NCBI GenBank assembly: GCA_028291515.1 | Contig: JAQGHU010000102.1 | Coordinates: 62,001 to 126,000, forward strand | Source of the DNA: Schlesneria sp. | GTDB lineage: Bacteria > Planctomycetota > Planctomycetia > Planctomycetales > Planctomycetaceae | Length of the DNA stretch: 64,000 nt | Direction of reading: 5' to 3' | Shown: piece by piece, positions 27,038-36,229 of the stretch | Layout of the letters: each line of letters starts with the position of its first letter | Position numbering within the stretch: position 1 is the first letter of the stretch | Notes under the pieces: generated by a model | What the model was told of the DNA's origin: nothing | The model's database searches: none | What the model saw: only the letters and a program-made list of their open reading frames with translations | Program-made: the position numbers and the translations under genes

Positions 27038-27676
27038 CCGTCCCTGGTGAATCTGGCCTCAGCCACGCGTTGGCTTGCGTTTCTTAAAGCCTTTCACGAT
27101 CCGCTCCGCGCATCATGAAGGGCAACCAACTCGTGACAGAACCCCGGTGGAAATGGGCCGGGAGTATATGGCAGCCCGTTTTCCAGTGTCAATTTGGGTT
27201 TACGGCAAGAAAGCAGTCAAGTTTTCGGGGCCAGTCAGCGTGATTTCGTTACCTTAACGTAACCCTTCCCACAGCTCCAAGTTCCCGCGATTCGACACAG
27301 ACCCTTCCTAGTGGCAGAATGACACAATTGTTTACTGCGTAAACTGTTGCGGCGCGGAGATCGCAATCGATACGGCGTTGGGTCGAATTATCATAAAGAT
27401 TTATTCAGAAATGACTTATGAATAGTTATGATTCGCAACGACTTCGCGGCCCAGTGCGAGATTGCCTTTCCAATCTGTGTCACGTCGCTTCATTTCTTCA
27501 GATTGCAAAGAATAACGCATTGGTTTGCAGCGACTGATCGGCAGTTCCCGCCGTGGAATTCTGATCATCCCGTGTTTTCGATGCGAATCGGAGCCGTGAT
27601 TGCTAGATTCATCACGCACGATATTGATGCTATTGCTTCAGCCAACTATCAATCTGCTTCTCCTAGATCCTTTTTT
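27038..27676. other. Gene-free AT-richer gap upstream of the DUF2752 gene
   Basis: These 639 bp separate the divergent lptD-like and DUF2752 genes. Part of it (about 27380-27430) is markedly AT-rich and is the likely promoter area. A small inverted repeat, GTTAC-N6-GTAAC, lies at 27248-27263. An open frame runs from 27428 into the DUF2752 gene, but its first 83 residues have no recognisable character. I see no RNA gene. Confidence 0.4.
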
Positions 27677-28123
27677 ATGATTCGGTTCCGACACACTGAT
27701 GGGGCTCCCATCGGAAACTTGGCACGCTCCTTACTCTTGGCGTGGGCGATGTTTCTGATTGGTGGATTTGCTTTGGCCTGGTCACTAAAGCCAGACCCTC
27801 GCGGATTCGGGACGCATCAGCAAATCGGATTGCCTGAGTGTTCGATTCGATTGCTCTTTTCGCGACCGTGCCCCGGTTGCGGAATGACGACCAGTTTTTC
27901 GCATTTCGTTCGCGGAGAGTTTGTTGAAGCGGGCCGAGTCAACATTGCTGGTCTGCTGCTGGCAACGTTGTGCGTCCTGATGATTCCTTGGTGTCTGTAC
28001 AGTGCCGTACGTGGCACGGCGTGGTTAGTCGAAGAACCGATGATGCTCTTGACCGTGTTGATCGTGGTCATTGGCAGCATCGCGCTGGTTTCATGGCTGT
28101 TGGCCATTTGGCGCAACGCCTAG
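27677..28123 (+). CDS. DUF2752-family membrane protein
   Basis: This 148-residue protein has the DUF2752 mark, CPGCGMTTSF, with Cys65 and Cys68, between hydrophobic helices (about residues 17-36, 90-110 and 120-145). The function is unknown; the paired Cys residues could bind metal or form a disulfide. I chose the ATG at 27677 because the family similarity begins just after it, although the frame is open to 27428. It precedes the lipoprotein pair by 68 bp on the same strand. Confidence 0.78.
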   Translation: MIRFRHTDGAPIGNLARSLLLAWAMFLIGGFALAWSLKPDPRGFGTHQQIGLPECSIRLLFSRPCPGCGMTTSFSHFVRGEFVEAGRVNIAGLLLATLCVLMIPWCLYSAVRGTAWLVEEPMMLLTVLIVVIGSIALVSWLLAIWRNA

Positions 28124-28191
28124 TTGTGTTGTTGCCTGGTTGAGTTCGGCGTCGCCAAGGATGGCGATGTAATCCGGCGAAGGATCGCCCT

Positions 28192-28887
28192 ATGTCCAAA
28201 CAAACATCTCAGTCGCTTATGTCCCGCCGCCTGGTCATCAAGGCTGTCGGCATCGGGCTATGTACGGCCGTCGCCTCGTCACTACCGGGTTGCTCGCTGG
28301 GTGTGATGTTTGGAAAGATGGTGATGGGTGAACCGCTCACCCCTGCCGACTTCAAGACGATGACCAAGGAAGATCTCACCAAGGGCAAGTACACCGTTCT
28401 GGTCGTTTGCTCTGCCCCCGAGTCCATCGACTCAGAGCATTCGACATTGGCCTACGATGTCATTGATGGTGTAACCCGGCGAATGAAATTGCATGGGGTC
28501 AAAGTGATCAATCCAGACCTTGTCGCCAGTTGGATCGATGATCATGGCGGGGTAGGCAGTGATCCTCAGGAATTGGCGAACGAGTTCGAGCCGGACTACA
28601 TTGCCTTCATCGAAGTCCAATCGTTCAGTTTTCGAGAGCCAAACAGCCCAAAATTGATGCGTGGCCAATCATCCGGCTATGTTCGTGCGTTCTCCGTCAG
28701 CGAAATCAACGGTCATAAAAAAGTCACCAACGTATTTATTTCGGAGTTCAACTCGACCTACCCGAAGCACACTCCGGTTTCAGAGCAAGGTCGGTCGTCG
28801 ATGATCTTCCAGAAGGAATACATGGATCGCTTCTGCGACTTGCTGGGCGAGAAATTCTACGATCATCGGCCCGGATCGGATATTTAG
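28192..28887 (+). CDS. Planctomycete lipoprotein, first of a tandem paralogous pair
   Basis: This 231-residue protein has a lipoprotein signal with a twin-Arg lead (MSRRLVIKAVG) and lipobox SLPGC. The mature part begins with a hydrophobic/Gly stretch, then a soluble domain containing YTVLVVCSAPESI, a PDLVASWIDDHGG segment, DYIAFIEVQSFSFRE and LMRGQSSGYV. The downstream gene encodes the same pattern in the same order. The alternating strand/helix texture recalls small CsgG/TolB-N-like outer-membrane lipoprotein domains, but that is only inference. I do not recognise a named family. A start at residue 10 (MSRRLV) is possible. Confidence 0.75.
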   Translation: MSKQTSQSLMSRRLVIKAVGIGLCTAVASSLPGCSLGVMFGKMVMGEPLTPADFKTMTKEDLTKGKYTVLVVCSAPESIDSEHSTLAYDVIDGVTRRMKLHGVKVINPDLVASWIDDHGGVGSDPQELANEFEPDYIAFIEVQSFSFREPNSPKLMRGQSSGYVRAFSVSEINGHKKVTNVFISEFNSTYPKHTPVSEQGRSSMIFQKEYMDRFCDLLGEKFYDHRPGSDI

Positions 28888-28938
28888 TTCCACACCCGCC
28901 GAAGTCTTCCCGATCGGAACTGCCACAGGAAAGTCTCT

Positions 28939-29622
28939 ATGTCCAAGAGTTCTGCAAATCGCCGGGTCCAGAGCAAATGGGTCTTGATCCTTGGCGGCCT
29001 GGCTTGGTGCATCCTATTCAGTGGATGCCGAGTTGGCTTGCTACTGGGTCTCCTCATCGCGGGTCCACCGACAGTTGAACCAGAATTCGACAAGCAAACC
29101 AAGGCATCCATGACGGACAAGGATGTCACCGTCGCCGTGGTCTGCTTCGCACCAACAGAGGTGCGATACAGCTTCGACAATATCGATCATGAACTCGCCA
29201 AGTACGTCGCGTTTCGTCTCGCGGAGCACAAGATTTCGATCGTTCCGCCAGACCATATTCGTGCCTGGCTGGAAGAGAACAAGGATTGGGATAAGCCCGA
29301 GGAAATCGGAGCTGCCTTCAAGTCGACGTACGTGATCTATGTCGACCTCAATGAATTCTCGTTGTTCGAAGAAGGAAGCACATCGCTGTACCGCGGCCGT
29401 TCGGAAGCGGTCGTCAGCGCCTGGAAGATGGACGATGATGGAACTGCCGAGAAGATCTTCAGTATGGAAAAGATCTCCAAGTTCCCTCAGCAGCAACCCG
29501 TGAGTGCGTCTGAGGACACCTATCCGAACTTCAAGGGCCGCTATCTGTCGCGACTCAGTGACGAAATCGGTCGGTTCTTCTACGAATACTACCTGTCCGA
29601 CGAAATCGGAGCCGGGAACTGA
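28939..29622 (+). CDS. Planctomycete lipoprotein, second of a tandem paralogous pair
   Basis: This 227-residue lipoprotein has a basic lead, a hydrophobic stretch and lipobox ILFSGC near residue 30. The soluble part matches its upstream neighbour: VTVAVVCFAPTEV, then PDHIRAWLEEN, then YVIYVDLNEFSLFEEG, then LYRGRSEAVV, then PVSASE, ending in an FFYEYY helix. The gap to the first copy is 51 bp. The pair probably arose by duplication and may form a hetero-oligomer on one membrane. The function is unknown. It converges on the FHA gene, with 33 bp between stops. Confidence 0.75.
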   Translation: MSKSSANRRVQSKWVLILGGLAWCILFSGCRVGLLLGLLIAGPPTVEPEFDKQTKASMTDKDVTVAVVCFAPTEVRYSFDNIDHELAKYVAFRLAEHKISIVPPDHIRAWLEENKDWDKPEEIGAAFKSTYVIYVDLNEFSLFEEGSTSLYRGRSEAVVSAWKMDDDGTAEKIFSMEKISKFPQQQPVSASEDTYPNFKGRYLSRLSDEIGRFFYEYYLSDEIGAGN

Positions 29623-29655
29623 TCCCACGGAAGAAACGCAGCCGAAGGTCGAACT

Positions 29656-32600
29656 CTATGCCTTTTCAGCAGGTTCGATATGCGGTTCCGTTGTCGTCTC
29701 CGGGGCGTCAACAGTCACTTCAATGGCGGCATCGGAAGTTGGCACTTCGGCAGCTTCAGGCACAGCCACATTCGCAGGCGCCGTAATTGGCTTGAACAGC
29801 TGTGACCAGGAACGATGAAACTCCACTCCGGATAGCAGCGAAGCTAATCCACAAGCTCCTGCCTTCCACATTTGGAATTCGCTTCCAAAGAGTGGCCGGG
29901 CAAAAAACCAGGTCATGGCGATCGTGGACGCCCCCAGTAGTATCCCCTTCGCGATTGTGGCATTTCGCAATTGTTGAAGAGAATGCCTGGCGAGCGCCGA
30001 GCGTGCCGACATGTGAGCCACTTTGCGGAACGATTGCAGATTCTCTCGAACCGCTTGCTTGTCCTGCTTGTGCTTCGGTTCAGCCATCAAGTGGGAACGA
30101 TCTGGCTCTGCGGGGAGCGAAAATGAAACGGTATCTTGGACGGGTGGAGTTGGTACGGGTGCCTTGTTCACAACCAGCGGTTTCGCTTCGTCGCCTCGGC
30201 TTCGAGCCAACAGGCGGGCCATAAACTCATCAACCGAATCTTGAATAGTCGAATTACTCTCAGATGGCGTTTCTTCGCCCTTCGCAGCAAGGTCATCGAC
30301 CATCGCCGCCAATTCTTCGCGCGCTACCGGAACAGTATCGCCCGTCTCCTGCGGTGACTCCGAACTTGTCTGGTCCGCCTCCACGGCGGGGAGATCGAAC
30401 AGCATCGCCAACTTCGACCGTAAGTCGTCACCGGCCTCGGTCACTACAACCGGCTTCTGTTCTGGCTCGGTCGAATCAGCCTTCAAAGCTTCCGTCACCC
30501 AGTTGGGTTGCTCGACTTTGAAAGTCTCATTCGAAGCGGCTGTTTGAGACGGCGCATTTTCAACCCACCACGACGGCAACGCTCCCGCTGTTGGAGTTGA
30601 AGCGATCTCCTCGACGGGAACACCGAACTGGCGATTGACGACTTCCATCGTTTCGTCGGCACTCAAATCCTGTTCAACAGTGAGGCTAACGTGAGGCGCC
30701 GGAGAAGCGGCAACTTCACCCGTCTCCGTTGTAACAGCTTTCCGCACCCCCTTGACCGTGGTACCGCCGGCCGATTGACGTTCAATCGACATCGCAGGGG
30801 GCTCCATCGGAATTGATGGGATCGGGACGAACGCCCCCCAAGGATCGATACCGGTCAACGGTGGTGAAAAGTCCGCTGGTGGTGCAGACGAGACAGGAAC
30901 CTCGGTGCCGAGTCCGAAAACCGTCAGGTCGCCCCAGACATTCTGGTTTTCGGTGTGCGAATTACCTTCAGAACTCGGATCGCTTCGCTCCGCCATCGTC
31001 GGATTGGAGTCATGAGGGAAGGGGGCGGGTTGCTCCTCAATCTCAACGAGGGCCGAATCGATCGTCTGCAGAACCCCAATGCGTTCCAAACTTGCATCCC
31101 ACGTCCCATCACTCGAAGCCGCAGTAGGAAGTGGCGGGAGAGGAGGGGTTTCGGAAGCAATTGCGTCGCAAGTAGCAGTCGTCAATGGCACACCTGCCGG
31201 CCACGGATCGAACGTATCGTAGCGAGGTTGGTTTACTTCGGCGTCGGTGACCTCATTGGCAATCGGATCGATGACCTGATCGGGCGATGCGATATCAGAA
31301 AGAGACTGCTGAGCAAGCTCGGTTGACAGCGGTGCAGTCGGCGCCGAGTGTTCGCTAGCAGTTGACGGTCCGTCAATCACAGCAACGAGACTACTGGCAC
31401 TTCGATTCGCTATCGAAAGCTCCAGGTACTGGCAGCGATCGAGTAGAACGTTGCGTTCTCGAATGATCGCGGCAGCATCAACTCGTGCTGTCTCCGCCCG
31501 CAAAGACTCTCGCTCGAAAATAGCTTGTCGTTGCTCGAATCCGACCTTTAACAACGCAAATTCTTCGCGTTCAATTCTCAGTCGTTCGCGTTCTTCTTCG
31601 ACTGTCGAGTACAGCGACGTTCGACGTTGGTTGTCTTGTTCGACTCGTCTGATCTGTTCTAAGCGATCAGTCATCACCAGTTGCCGTTCGTGCTCCAACT
31701 GCTGCAACGAGGTATTGAGTTCCCCCCTCTTGAGATCAATTTCTCGCTTGGCCGCATCGATTTGGCGTCGCTGTTCTGCAACCTCCAACTGGTGCTGATG
31801 CCGCTGTGCTTCAAACCGAGTTTTGAGAGCCAGAATCTCCGCCCGTTCGTTTGCCAGGCTTGCCTGATCCGCGCCGAAGTCCTTCCGGTTCTGTTCGTGG
31901 ACGACTCGAGTTCGTTGGAGTTCTGACCGCGTCGACGACAAGCGGTCCGCTTCCGTCTGCAATGTCTCGCGCTGCCGATTGATCGCCTCCGTTTGGTTCG
32001 CAACGTCACCCGCCATGCGTTGATAGGCGACTTCCCACTCTTTCCAGATCGTCAGGTGCTGAGCGTGCTCTTCGGCCAGACTGCAACGAGTCGATTCTGC
32101 AATGTCCGCGATCCGCTTGGCTTCACCTGCCAACTGCTGCTGTCGTGCATCGAGGTGTGCTTCTTGGGTTGCCAGCCGCGCTGCTCGTTCCTGCAGGTGC
32201 TCAGTATCAACCGCAACTTGTTCGACCCGGCGCAGTAACTCTTGTTCACGAGCTTGCAGAGACTGAGCCCACAAGTTGGCATCTGCCGCTAAAGGTTCAA
32301 CCGGTTGACTTACCGGCACATGGTTTAGCTCTAATTCCGCCAATCGCTGCTGAATTTCGCCCAACCGATCATCAAGTGAAACACTGGTGATACCCCGTGG
32401 ATTCTCGGAGTTTCTCGTTGATGCTTCATCCGAGCGATGCCCTTGATGATCGATGGCATGGGCACTCAGCGGCGGTACTTCAATAACAGCAAAAACCGCA
32501 TCCGTCTGCGAAATTCGCCCGTCATTTTGCGGGTTGCCGTTCCCGCTTACAGGTGTCTGCACAGGATCCGGCGTCGTAGCGACGGGCAGGTCGACGCGAT

Positions 32601-32970
32601 GAACTTGCGCGCCAGCGTCCGAATTAGTGGTCTCGAAGGCTGCGACTTCGTCCTTCGTGGCGGATCGAACCCGAAAGGTGACGGGGCCAATACTCAGACG
32701 ATCGCCTGAGCGCAATGCCATTTCGGCGATCGGGCTGTCATTCACCCAGCTTCGCGAGTCCATCGACTTCACGATCGTTCGATTCTCACCCACCATCACG
32801 ATGGCGTGTCGCGACGCGATTCCGGCAAAGCTCAGGCGAATGTCGCAGTCATCAGCGCTGCCAATCAAATGGCGTCCTGGCACCAAGGCAATGGGAAACA
32901 GGCCGCAATGACTGGGCGGTTCCAGCACGAGTGGTGCAGTGAAGTTCAGCGAGCGACGTGTGGAAATCAT
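29656..32970 (-). CDS. FHA-domain, long coiled-coil, membrane-anchored protein
   Basis: This is a 1104-residue protein. Residues about 20-110 form an FHA domain, which binds phospho-Thr peptides: GR at 32-33, the S-R-H triad at 53-55 and N78 are conserved. Residues about 210-520 are strongly charged Glu/Gln/Arg heptads, a long coiled coil. About 430 residues rich in Pro, Thr, Ser and Glu follow and are probably disordered. Near the C-terminus two hydrophobic stretches (GILLGASTIAMTWFFARPLFG and MWKAGACGLASLLSG) suggest a membrane hairpin. The start at 32970 (MISTRRS) is chosen because the FHA fold begins soon after; the frame is open to 33147. It may be a Ser/Thr-kinase-responsive scaffold at the membrane; no kinase gene is adjacent. 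Confidence 0.8.
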   Translation of the reverse strand: MISTRRSLNFTAPLVLEPPSHCGLFPIALVPGRHLIGSADDCDIRLSFAGIASRHAIVMVGENRTIVKSMDSRSWVNDSPIAEMALRSGDRLSIGPVTFRVRSATKDEVAAFETTNSDAGAQVHRVDLPVATTPDPVQTPVSGNGNPQNDGRISQTDAVFAVIEVPPLSAHAIDHQGHRSDEASTRNSENPRGITSVSLDDRLGEIQQRLAELELNHVPVSQPVEPLAADANLWAQSLQAREQELLRRVEQVAVDTEHLQERAARLATQEAHLDARQQQLAGEAKRIADIAESTRCSLAEEHAQHLTIWKEWEVAYQRMAGDVANQTEAINRQRETLQTEADRLSSTRSELQRTRVVHEQNRKDFGADQASLANERAEILALKTRFEAQRHQHQLEVAEQRRQIDAAKREIDLKRGELNTSLQQLEHERQLVMTDRLEQIRRVEQDNQRRTSLYSTVEEERERLRIEREEFALLKVGFEQRQAIFERESLRAETARVDAAAIIRERNVLLDRCQYLELSIANRSASSLVAVIDGPSTASEHSAPTAPLSTELAQQSLSDIASPDQVIDPIANEVTDAEVNQPRYDTFDPWPAGVPLTTATCDAIASETPPLPPLPTAASSDGTWDASLERIGVLQTIDSALVEIEEQPAPFPHDSNPTMAERSDPSSEGNSHTENQNVWGDLTVFGLGTEVPVSSAPPADFSPPLTGIDPWGAFVPIPSIPMEPPAMSIERQSAGGTTVKGVRKAVTTETGEVAASPAPHVSLTVEQDLSADETMEVVNRQFGVPVEEIASTPTAGALPSWWVENAPSQTAASNETFKVEQPNWVTEALKADSTEPEQKPVVVTEAGDDLRSKLAMLFDLPAVEADQTSSESPQETGDTVPVAREELAAMVDDLAAKGEETPSESNSTIQDSVDEFMARLLARSRGDEAKPLVVNKAPVPTPPVQDTVSFSLPAEPDRSHLMAEPKHKQDKQAVRENLQSFRKVAHMSARSALARHSLQQLRNATIAKGILLGASTIAMTWFFARPLFGSEFQMWKAGACGLASLLSGVEFHRSWSQLFKPITAPANVAVPEAAEVPTSDAAIEVTVDAPETTTEPHIEPAEKA

Positions 32971-33294
32971 AGTGCGAGCGTCATCCGGCCAGAAGTTCCC
33001 GGCAGGCCTCCTTGCCGCTTCGATTCTCAACACATCAACAGTATCAGTTTGAGAAACAGGGGCGCAATAACCTCTATCTCGGCAAATACCGTGAGGAATC
33101 CGTATGGTCAAAATCGGTCGCCGGATGGTGCCAACATTTGCCAACAATGGCTCCCGGTACTCCCGAAACCACTGAGATGGAAGAAGACTTCGATTCTAAC
33201 GGCTGTTCCAAACAAACCATTTCTACCGGTTTTCTCGCGCGGGCTCGGCAGGCGACGCGAATTCGCGATGCCGCGATGTTGACAAGAGAAACCG
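32971..33294. other. Intergenic gap with no recognised feature
   Basis: These 324 bp lie between the start of the FHA gene and the stop of the RNase-Z-like gene, both on the minus strand. Short overlapping frames on both strands have no family character. No hairpin with a T tract stands out. Confidence 0.4.
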
Positions 33295-34134
33295 TCACAG
33301 CCACAGCTTGAATCGATCGCGAAGTTCTGGCGGCAGCCGCTTCATCACGGCTTTCTCGATCTGATTTGTCGGATATCGGGTACTGAAGTGCATCGCGATG
33401 ATCTTCTCATTGTGGAACTTGTCAGCCCGTTCCAAAAAGTCATCCAGGTGCATGTGCCCGTACTTGTGAATTTTTTCGCGCCGATGGTCAGGACGAAAGA
33501 ACGTCATCTCGATGATCAGAATCTTGGCCTCGAACGCTAAGGGATAGGCATCTAACCCCGCCGGCGATGTGTCGCCCGTATAGCAGATCAGCGGAGTCCG
33601 CAGTTCGTGCGTCACTTCGGCCCCAGACAGTCGCAACTCACGAATCTGATCGCCATTCAGGCTTTGGTATTCAGGCTTCAGCTTACGCCGACGCTGCCAG
33701 ATCAAATAGCCGACTGAAGGGACTGTATGCGTTGTCGCGAAGACAGTTACAACGTGCTCGCGCGACAGTTCGATTTCCTGGCCATGCTTGACCGGCACCA
33801 GGTTGCAGACCATTCGTCCGCGATCCAGCTTTTGCCAGGCCTTCAGCATTTTCTCCGTCGGTTCGACGACTTCTTCGGGAAGATAGATCGTCGGCGGCTC
33901 CATTTTCATCATGCGCCGGCGAGCCACATAGACAGGCAACGACGCCATATGATCCAGATGTGAATGCGTCACCAGAAACGTCGGGACACCGATGAAATCC
34001 CAGGGGCTGCCCCCCAGATCGAAACCGATTTTCAGTTCGGGGATTCGCCAATAACTTTGGACAGCGGCGCGCGAATAGCCTTCGATCGTCAAGCCGCCAT
34101 GCTGATACGAGAGGACGGGAAGGTTTTCGAGCAT
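33295..34134 (-). CDS. MBL-fold hydrolase, RNase Z-like
   Basis: This is a 279-residue metallo-beta-lactamase-fold protein with the metal motif THSHLDH at residues 56-62, later [16 protein letters not shown] with the bridging Asp, and a C-terminal MHFSTRY His. The overall pattern resembles the RNase Z/ElaC class, which trims tRNA 3' ends, but the PxKxRN exosite arm of true RNase Z is not obvious, so a different phosphodiesterase role is possible. I chose the ATG at 34134, because the longer frame starts with TTG at 34170 and adds no conserved residues. Confidence 0.8.
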   Translation of the reverse strand: MLENLPVLSYQHGGLTIEGYSRAAVQSYWRIPELKIGFDLGGSPWDFIGVPTFLVTHSHLDHMASLPVYVARRRMMKMEPPTIYLPEEVVEPTEKMLKAWQKLDRGRMVCNLVPVKHGQEIELSREHVVTVFATTHTVPSVGYLIWQRRRKLKPEYQSLNGDQIRELRLSGAEVTHELRTPLICYTGDTSPAGLDAYPLAFEAKILIIEMTFFRPDHRREKIHKYGHMHLDDFLERADKFHNEKIIAMHFSTRYPTNQIEKAVMKRLPPELRDRFKLWL

Positions 34135-34215
34135 GAGGACTGCGACCACTAAAGAATCTTCAAATGCCAACCGGCACGAGCACCGGAAATCAAACTGGCC
34201 GCGTGACGAGACGGT

Positions 34216-35292
34216 TTAAACTCGAACCGCCTTGCCCGAAGCGATGCTCTTTGCTTCGGCGTGACACATCTTTAATGCATCGCGAGCAATCTCCGCCGAC
34301 AGCAATCGGGGAACCTCCCCGGATTTCACGGCGTCGACGGCCATCTGCAATTCAGACGTGAACGCCGCACACCACTCCGTCCCACCCTTTAACTTTGGCT
34401 GCTTCGCTTTGCCATTCGCAACGACTGTCAGCGGGCGATCGGCACACCAGTCGCCAGCGAGAGTCCCCGCACCGTAAATCAGCGTCGCCTTTTCGAGGTA
34501 GATCTCGAATCCATGCGCGAACGCCAATCCCTCGGCGGCAATCCCACCGCTGACCGCGCTTACGGCGATTGACGCATCATCATAGACATATTGAGTATGC
34601 ACATGGTTCACGCAACCCTCTTCCAGAATCCCACGCGAAAAGACTTGCTGAGGAACTCCGCACGCCAGGCTGATGAAGTGGTTGTCGTGAATGTGCAGAT
34701 CGATTCCCCACCCGCCCAGCTTTCGATAGTCGGACATGTCGCCCGACCATTTGGGGGCAGAGATCACCCGCCGAAAATGGGCGGCACGAAACTTACCATA
34801 CTTTTCCGAGGCAATGGTTTCAGCCGCAAACTTGAACTCGGGGAAGAAAGGCAAGACATGGGCTACCATCAACAGGCGGCCGGTCTTTTTCGCTACTGCA
34901 AGCATTCGATCGGCCGACTTCGGATCGAGTGCGATTGGCTTTTCGACCAGGACGTGCTTTCCAGCCTCAAGGGCGTCGATCGCGACTTGTTCGTGTCGGT
35001 CATTGGGAAGGCAAATATCGATCAGGTCAATATCGGGATCCTTGATCATCTCCCGATAGTTGTCATAGGCACCGATGTCGGTCAGATCGAGTTCTATCCC
35101 ACGTGGTCCGAAATTGCCCTGAATCGACCGCCAGTCACCAATCAACTTTTCGGGACTGCGCGCGCAGATCGTGGTGACTCCGCCGCCTTTGAGCTTCGAT
35201 CCGGTGATCCGCCCCGCATCCGTGAACTTGGTAGCCCCAGAGAAATGGGTCCATCCCATGAAGCCCAGCCCGACGATTCCGATTCGCACCAC
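34216..35292 (-). CDS. Gfo/Idh/MocA-family NAD(P)-dependent oxidoreductase
   Basis: This is a 358-residue sugar or inositol dehydrogenase-type enzyme. The Rossmann motif GIVGLGFMGWTH lies at residues 5-16, and the family EKP motif appears in VLVEKPIALD near residue 120. A second conserved region, GGWGIDLHIHDNHF near 193-206, includes the His that acts in catalysis. The substrate is not predictable; planctomycetes carry many paralogues. The start is GTG at 35292. Confidence 0.88.
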   Translation of the reverse strand: MVRIGIVGLGFMGWTHFSGATKFTDAGRITGSKLKGGGVTTICARSPEKLIGDWRSIQGNFGPRGIELDLTDIGAYDNYREMIKDPDIDLIDICLPNDRHEQVAIDALEAGKHVLVEKPIALDPKSADRMLAVAKKTGRLLMVAHVLPFFPEFKFAAETIASEKYGKFRAAHFRRVISAPKWSGDMSDYRKLGGWGIDLHIHDNHFISLACGVPQQVFSRGILEEGCVNHVHTQYVYDDASIAVSAVSGGIAAEGLAFAHGFEIYLEKATLIYGAGTLAGDWCADRPLTVVANGKAKQPKLKGGTEWCAAFTSELQMAVDAVKSGEVPRLLSAEIARDALKMCHAEAKSIASGKAVRV

Positions 35293-35849
35293 GTTCCAGA
35301 TCCTCCGCCACTCAAAACCTGAGATTTCCCTTGAAAATCGGGGCGTAGCATCAGGCTGAACGACTGGAAAGTCAAGCTGCGACGGGAGTTTAGGTGTTCA
35401 CCCGAGGACGACAGACTCTTAAGGCTTCACCCCACTCAATCGCATTTCACCATGCCTGTTTTAGAGGCACATGCTCTCGCCTGTTTTTTAAGCAGCAAGA
35501 AATGGCTGGCGCCTTGGAGCGCAACGCAGCGTCGTTACCAATTAATATGTAATGGCTTACGTTGCGGAGTTCGTCAAGCAAACAAATCACGTGTGCGGTG
35601 GCGATTGCAGTCAGTCACCCCTCGTAACGACCTGAACGAAAATTCCAGCAGCAACGATTTGCACTAGATTTCCCAGCAGGAAAGATGTTATCCTTCTGAC
35701 TACGTCGTCTGGTTGATAACACTGTTCGCATGGTGTTCATTTGGTGATGAGCTGCTGATCGGATCAGCAAGTCAATCTTCAGATCGTCGCGATTGATGGC
35801 TGCGTGCAATAAACAGGGATGCTTGTAGGACCATGAAAGGGGTGGCCGC
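35293..35849. other. Gap upstream of csrA, no gene recognised
   Basis: These 557 bp lie between the divergent oxidoreductase and csrA genes. They contain AT-rich patches near 35470-35500 and 35530-35560. A 28-codon open frame begins at 35551 but has no recognisable character. The csrA promoter must lie here or in the leader; I cannot place it with confidence. Confidence 0.35.
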
Positions 35850-36053
35850 ATGCTGGTACTTTCTCGGAAACCTGGTGAGAAGATTTTGATTGGCGAGGAT
35901 GTCACGGTCACGATCGTTCGCATTGGGCCGAACACCGTACGCATCGGTATCGAAGCTCCTCGCGCGATGAATATCGTTCGCGAAGAGTTGTGCGAACCTG
36001 CGGGACACTGTGAACGAGTCATTGAAGTCCATACGGACGAAGAACTGGCATAA
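35850..36053 (+). CDS. csrA: Carbon storage regulator CsrA
   Basis: CsrA is a 67-residue dimeric RNA-binding protein that represses or stabilises mRNAs by binding GGA motifs near ribosome sites. The start MLVLSRKPGEKILIG and the internal VRIGIEAP are the family hallmarks; the RNA-contacting Leu4, Arg6 and Arg residue near position 45 are present. The C-terminus is slightly longer than in Escherichia coli (61). An AAAGGGG run lies just before the ATG. A strong terminator follows. No flagellar gene or fliW is next to it in this window. Confidence 0.97.
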   Translation: MLVLSRKPGEKILIGEDVTVTIVRIGPNTVRIGIEAPRAMNIVREELCEPAGHCERVIEVHTDEELA

Positions 36054-36082
36054 CCAGCCCTTCGAACCGCGATACGAATTCC

Positions 36083-36120
36083 AACGGCGACGCTAGCCAT
36101 AGCGTCGCCGTTTCTTTTTT
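36083..36120 (+). terminator. Strong Rho-independent terminator after csrA
   Basis: A perfect 13-bp stem, AACGGCGACGCTA at 36083-36095 and TAGCGTCGCCGTT at 36100-36112, with a 4-nt loop GCCA, is followed by TCTTTTTT. It begins 29 bp after the csrA stop, so csrA is probably its own transcript. Confidence 0.92.
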
Positions 36121-36155
36121 GAACCCTTTAATTCAGTGAACAGCCAGCCCGAACA

Positions 36156-36185
36156 TTGAGGCGGCGATTCTTGATGGGTTACAAT
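36156..36185 (+). promoter_or_regulatory. Candidate sigma-70 promoter for the DUF1501 gene
   Basis: TTGAGG at 36156-36161 and TACAAT at 36180-36185, with an 18-bp spacer, lie downstream of the csrA terminator and about 45 bp before the ATG at 36230. Five of six -10 bases match consensus. This is a sequence match only. Confidence 0.45.
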
Positions 36186-36229
36186 CCCCGTTCTGTTTGA
36201 CAGCTCGACGTTCGCACCGGGAACCTGCC

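Noticed and set aside
27428-27676. Upstream extension of the DUF2752 gene
   Set aside because: AT-rich DNA with no protein-like composition; DUF2752 similarity begins after 27677.
33012-33311. 99-residue plus-strand frame near the FHA and RNase-Z-like genes
   Set aside because: It mostly covers an intergenic gap and has low-complexity, unfamiliar translation.
35551-35637. 28-codon frame starting MAYVAEFVKQTN upstream of csrA
   Set aside because: Too short, no ribosome site, and no sign of conservation visible.
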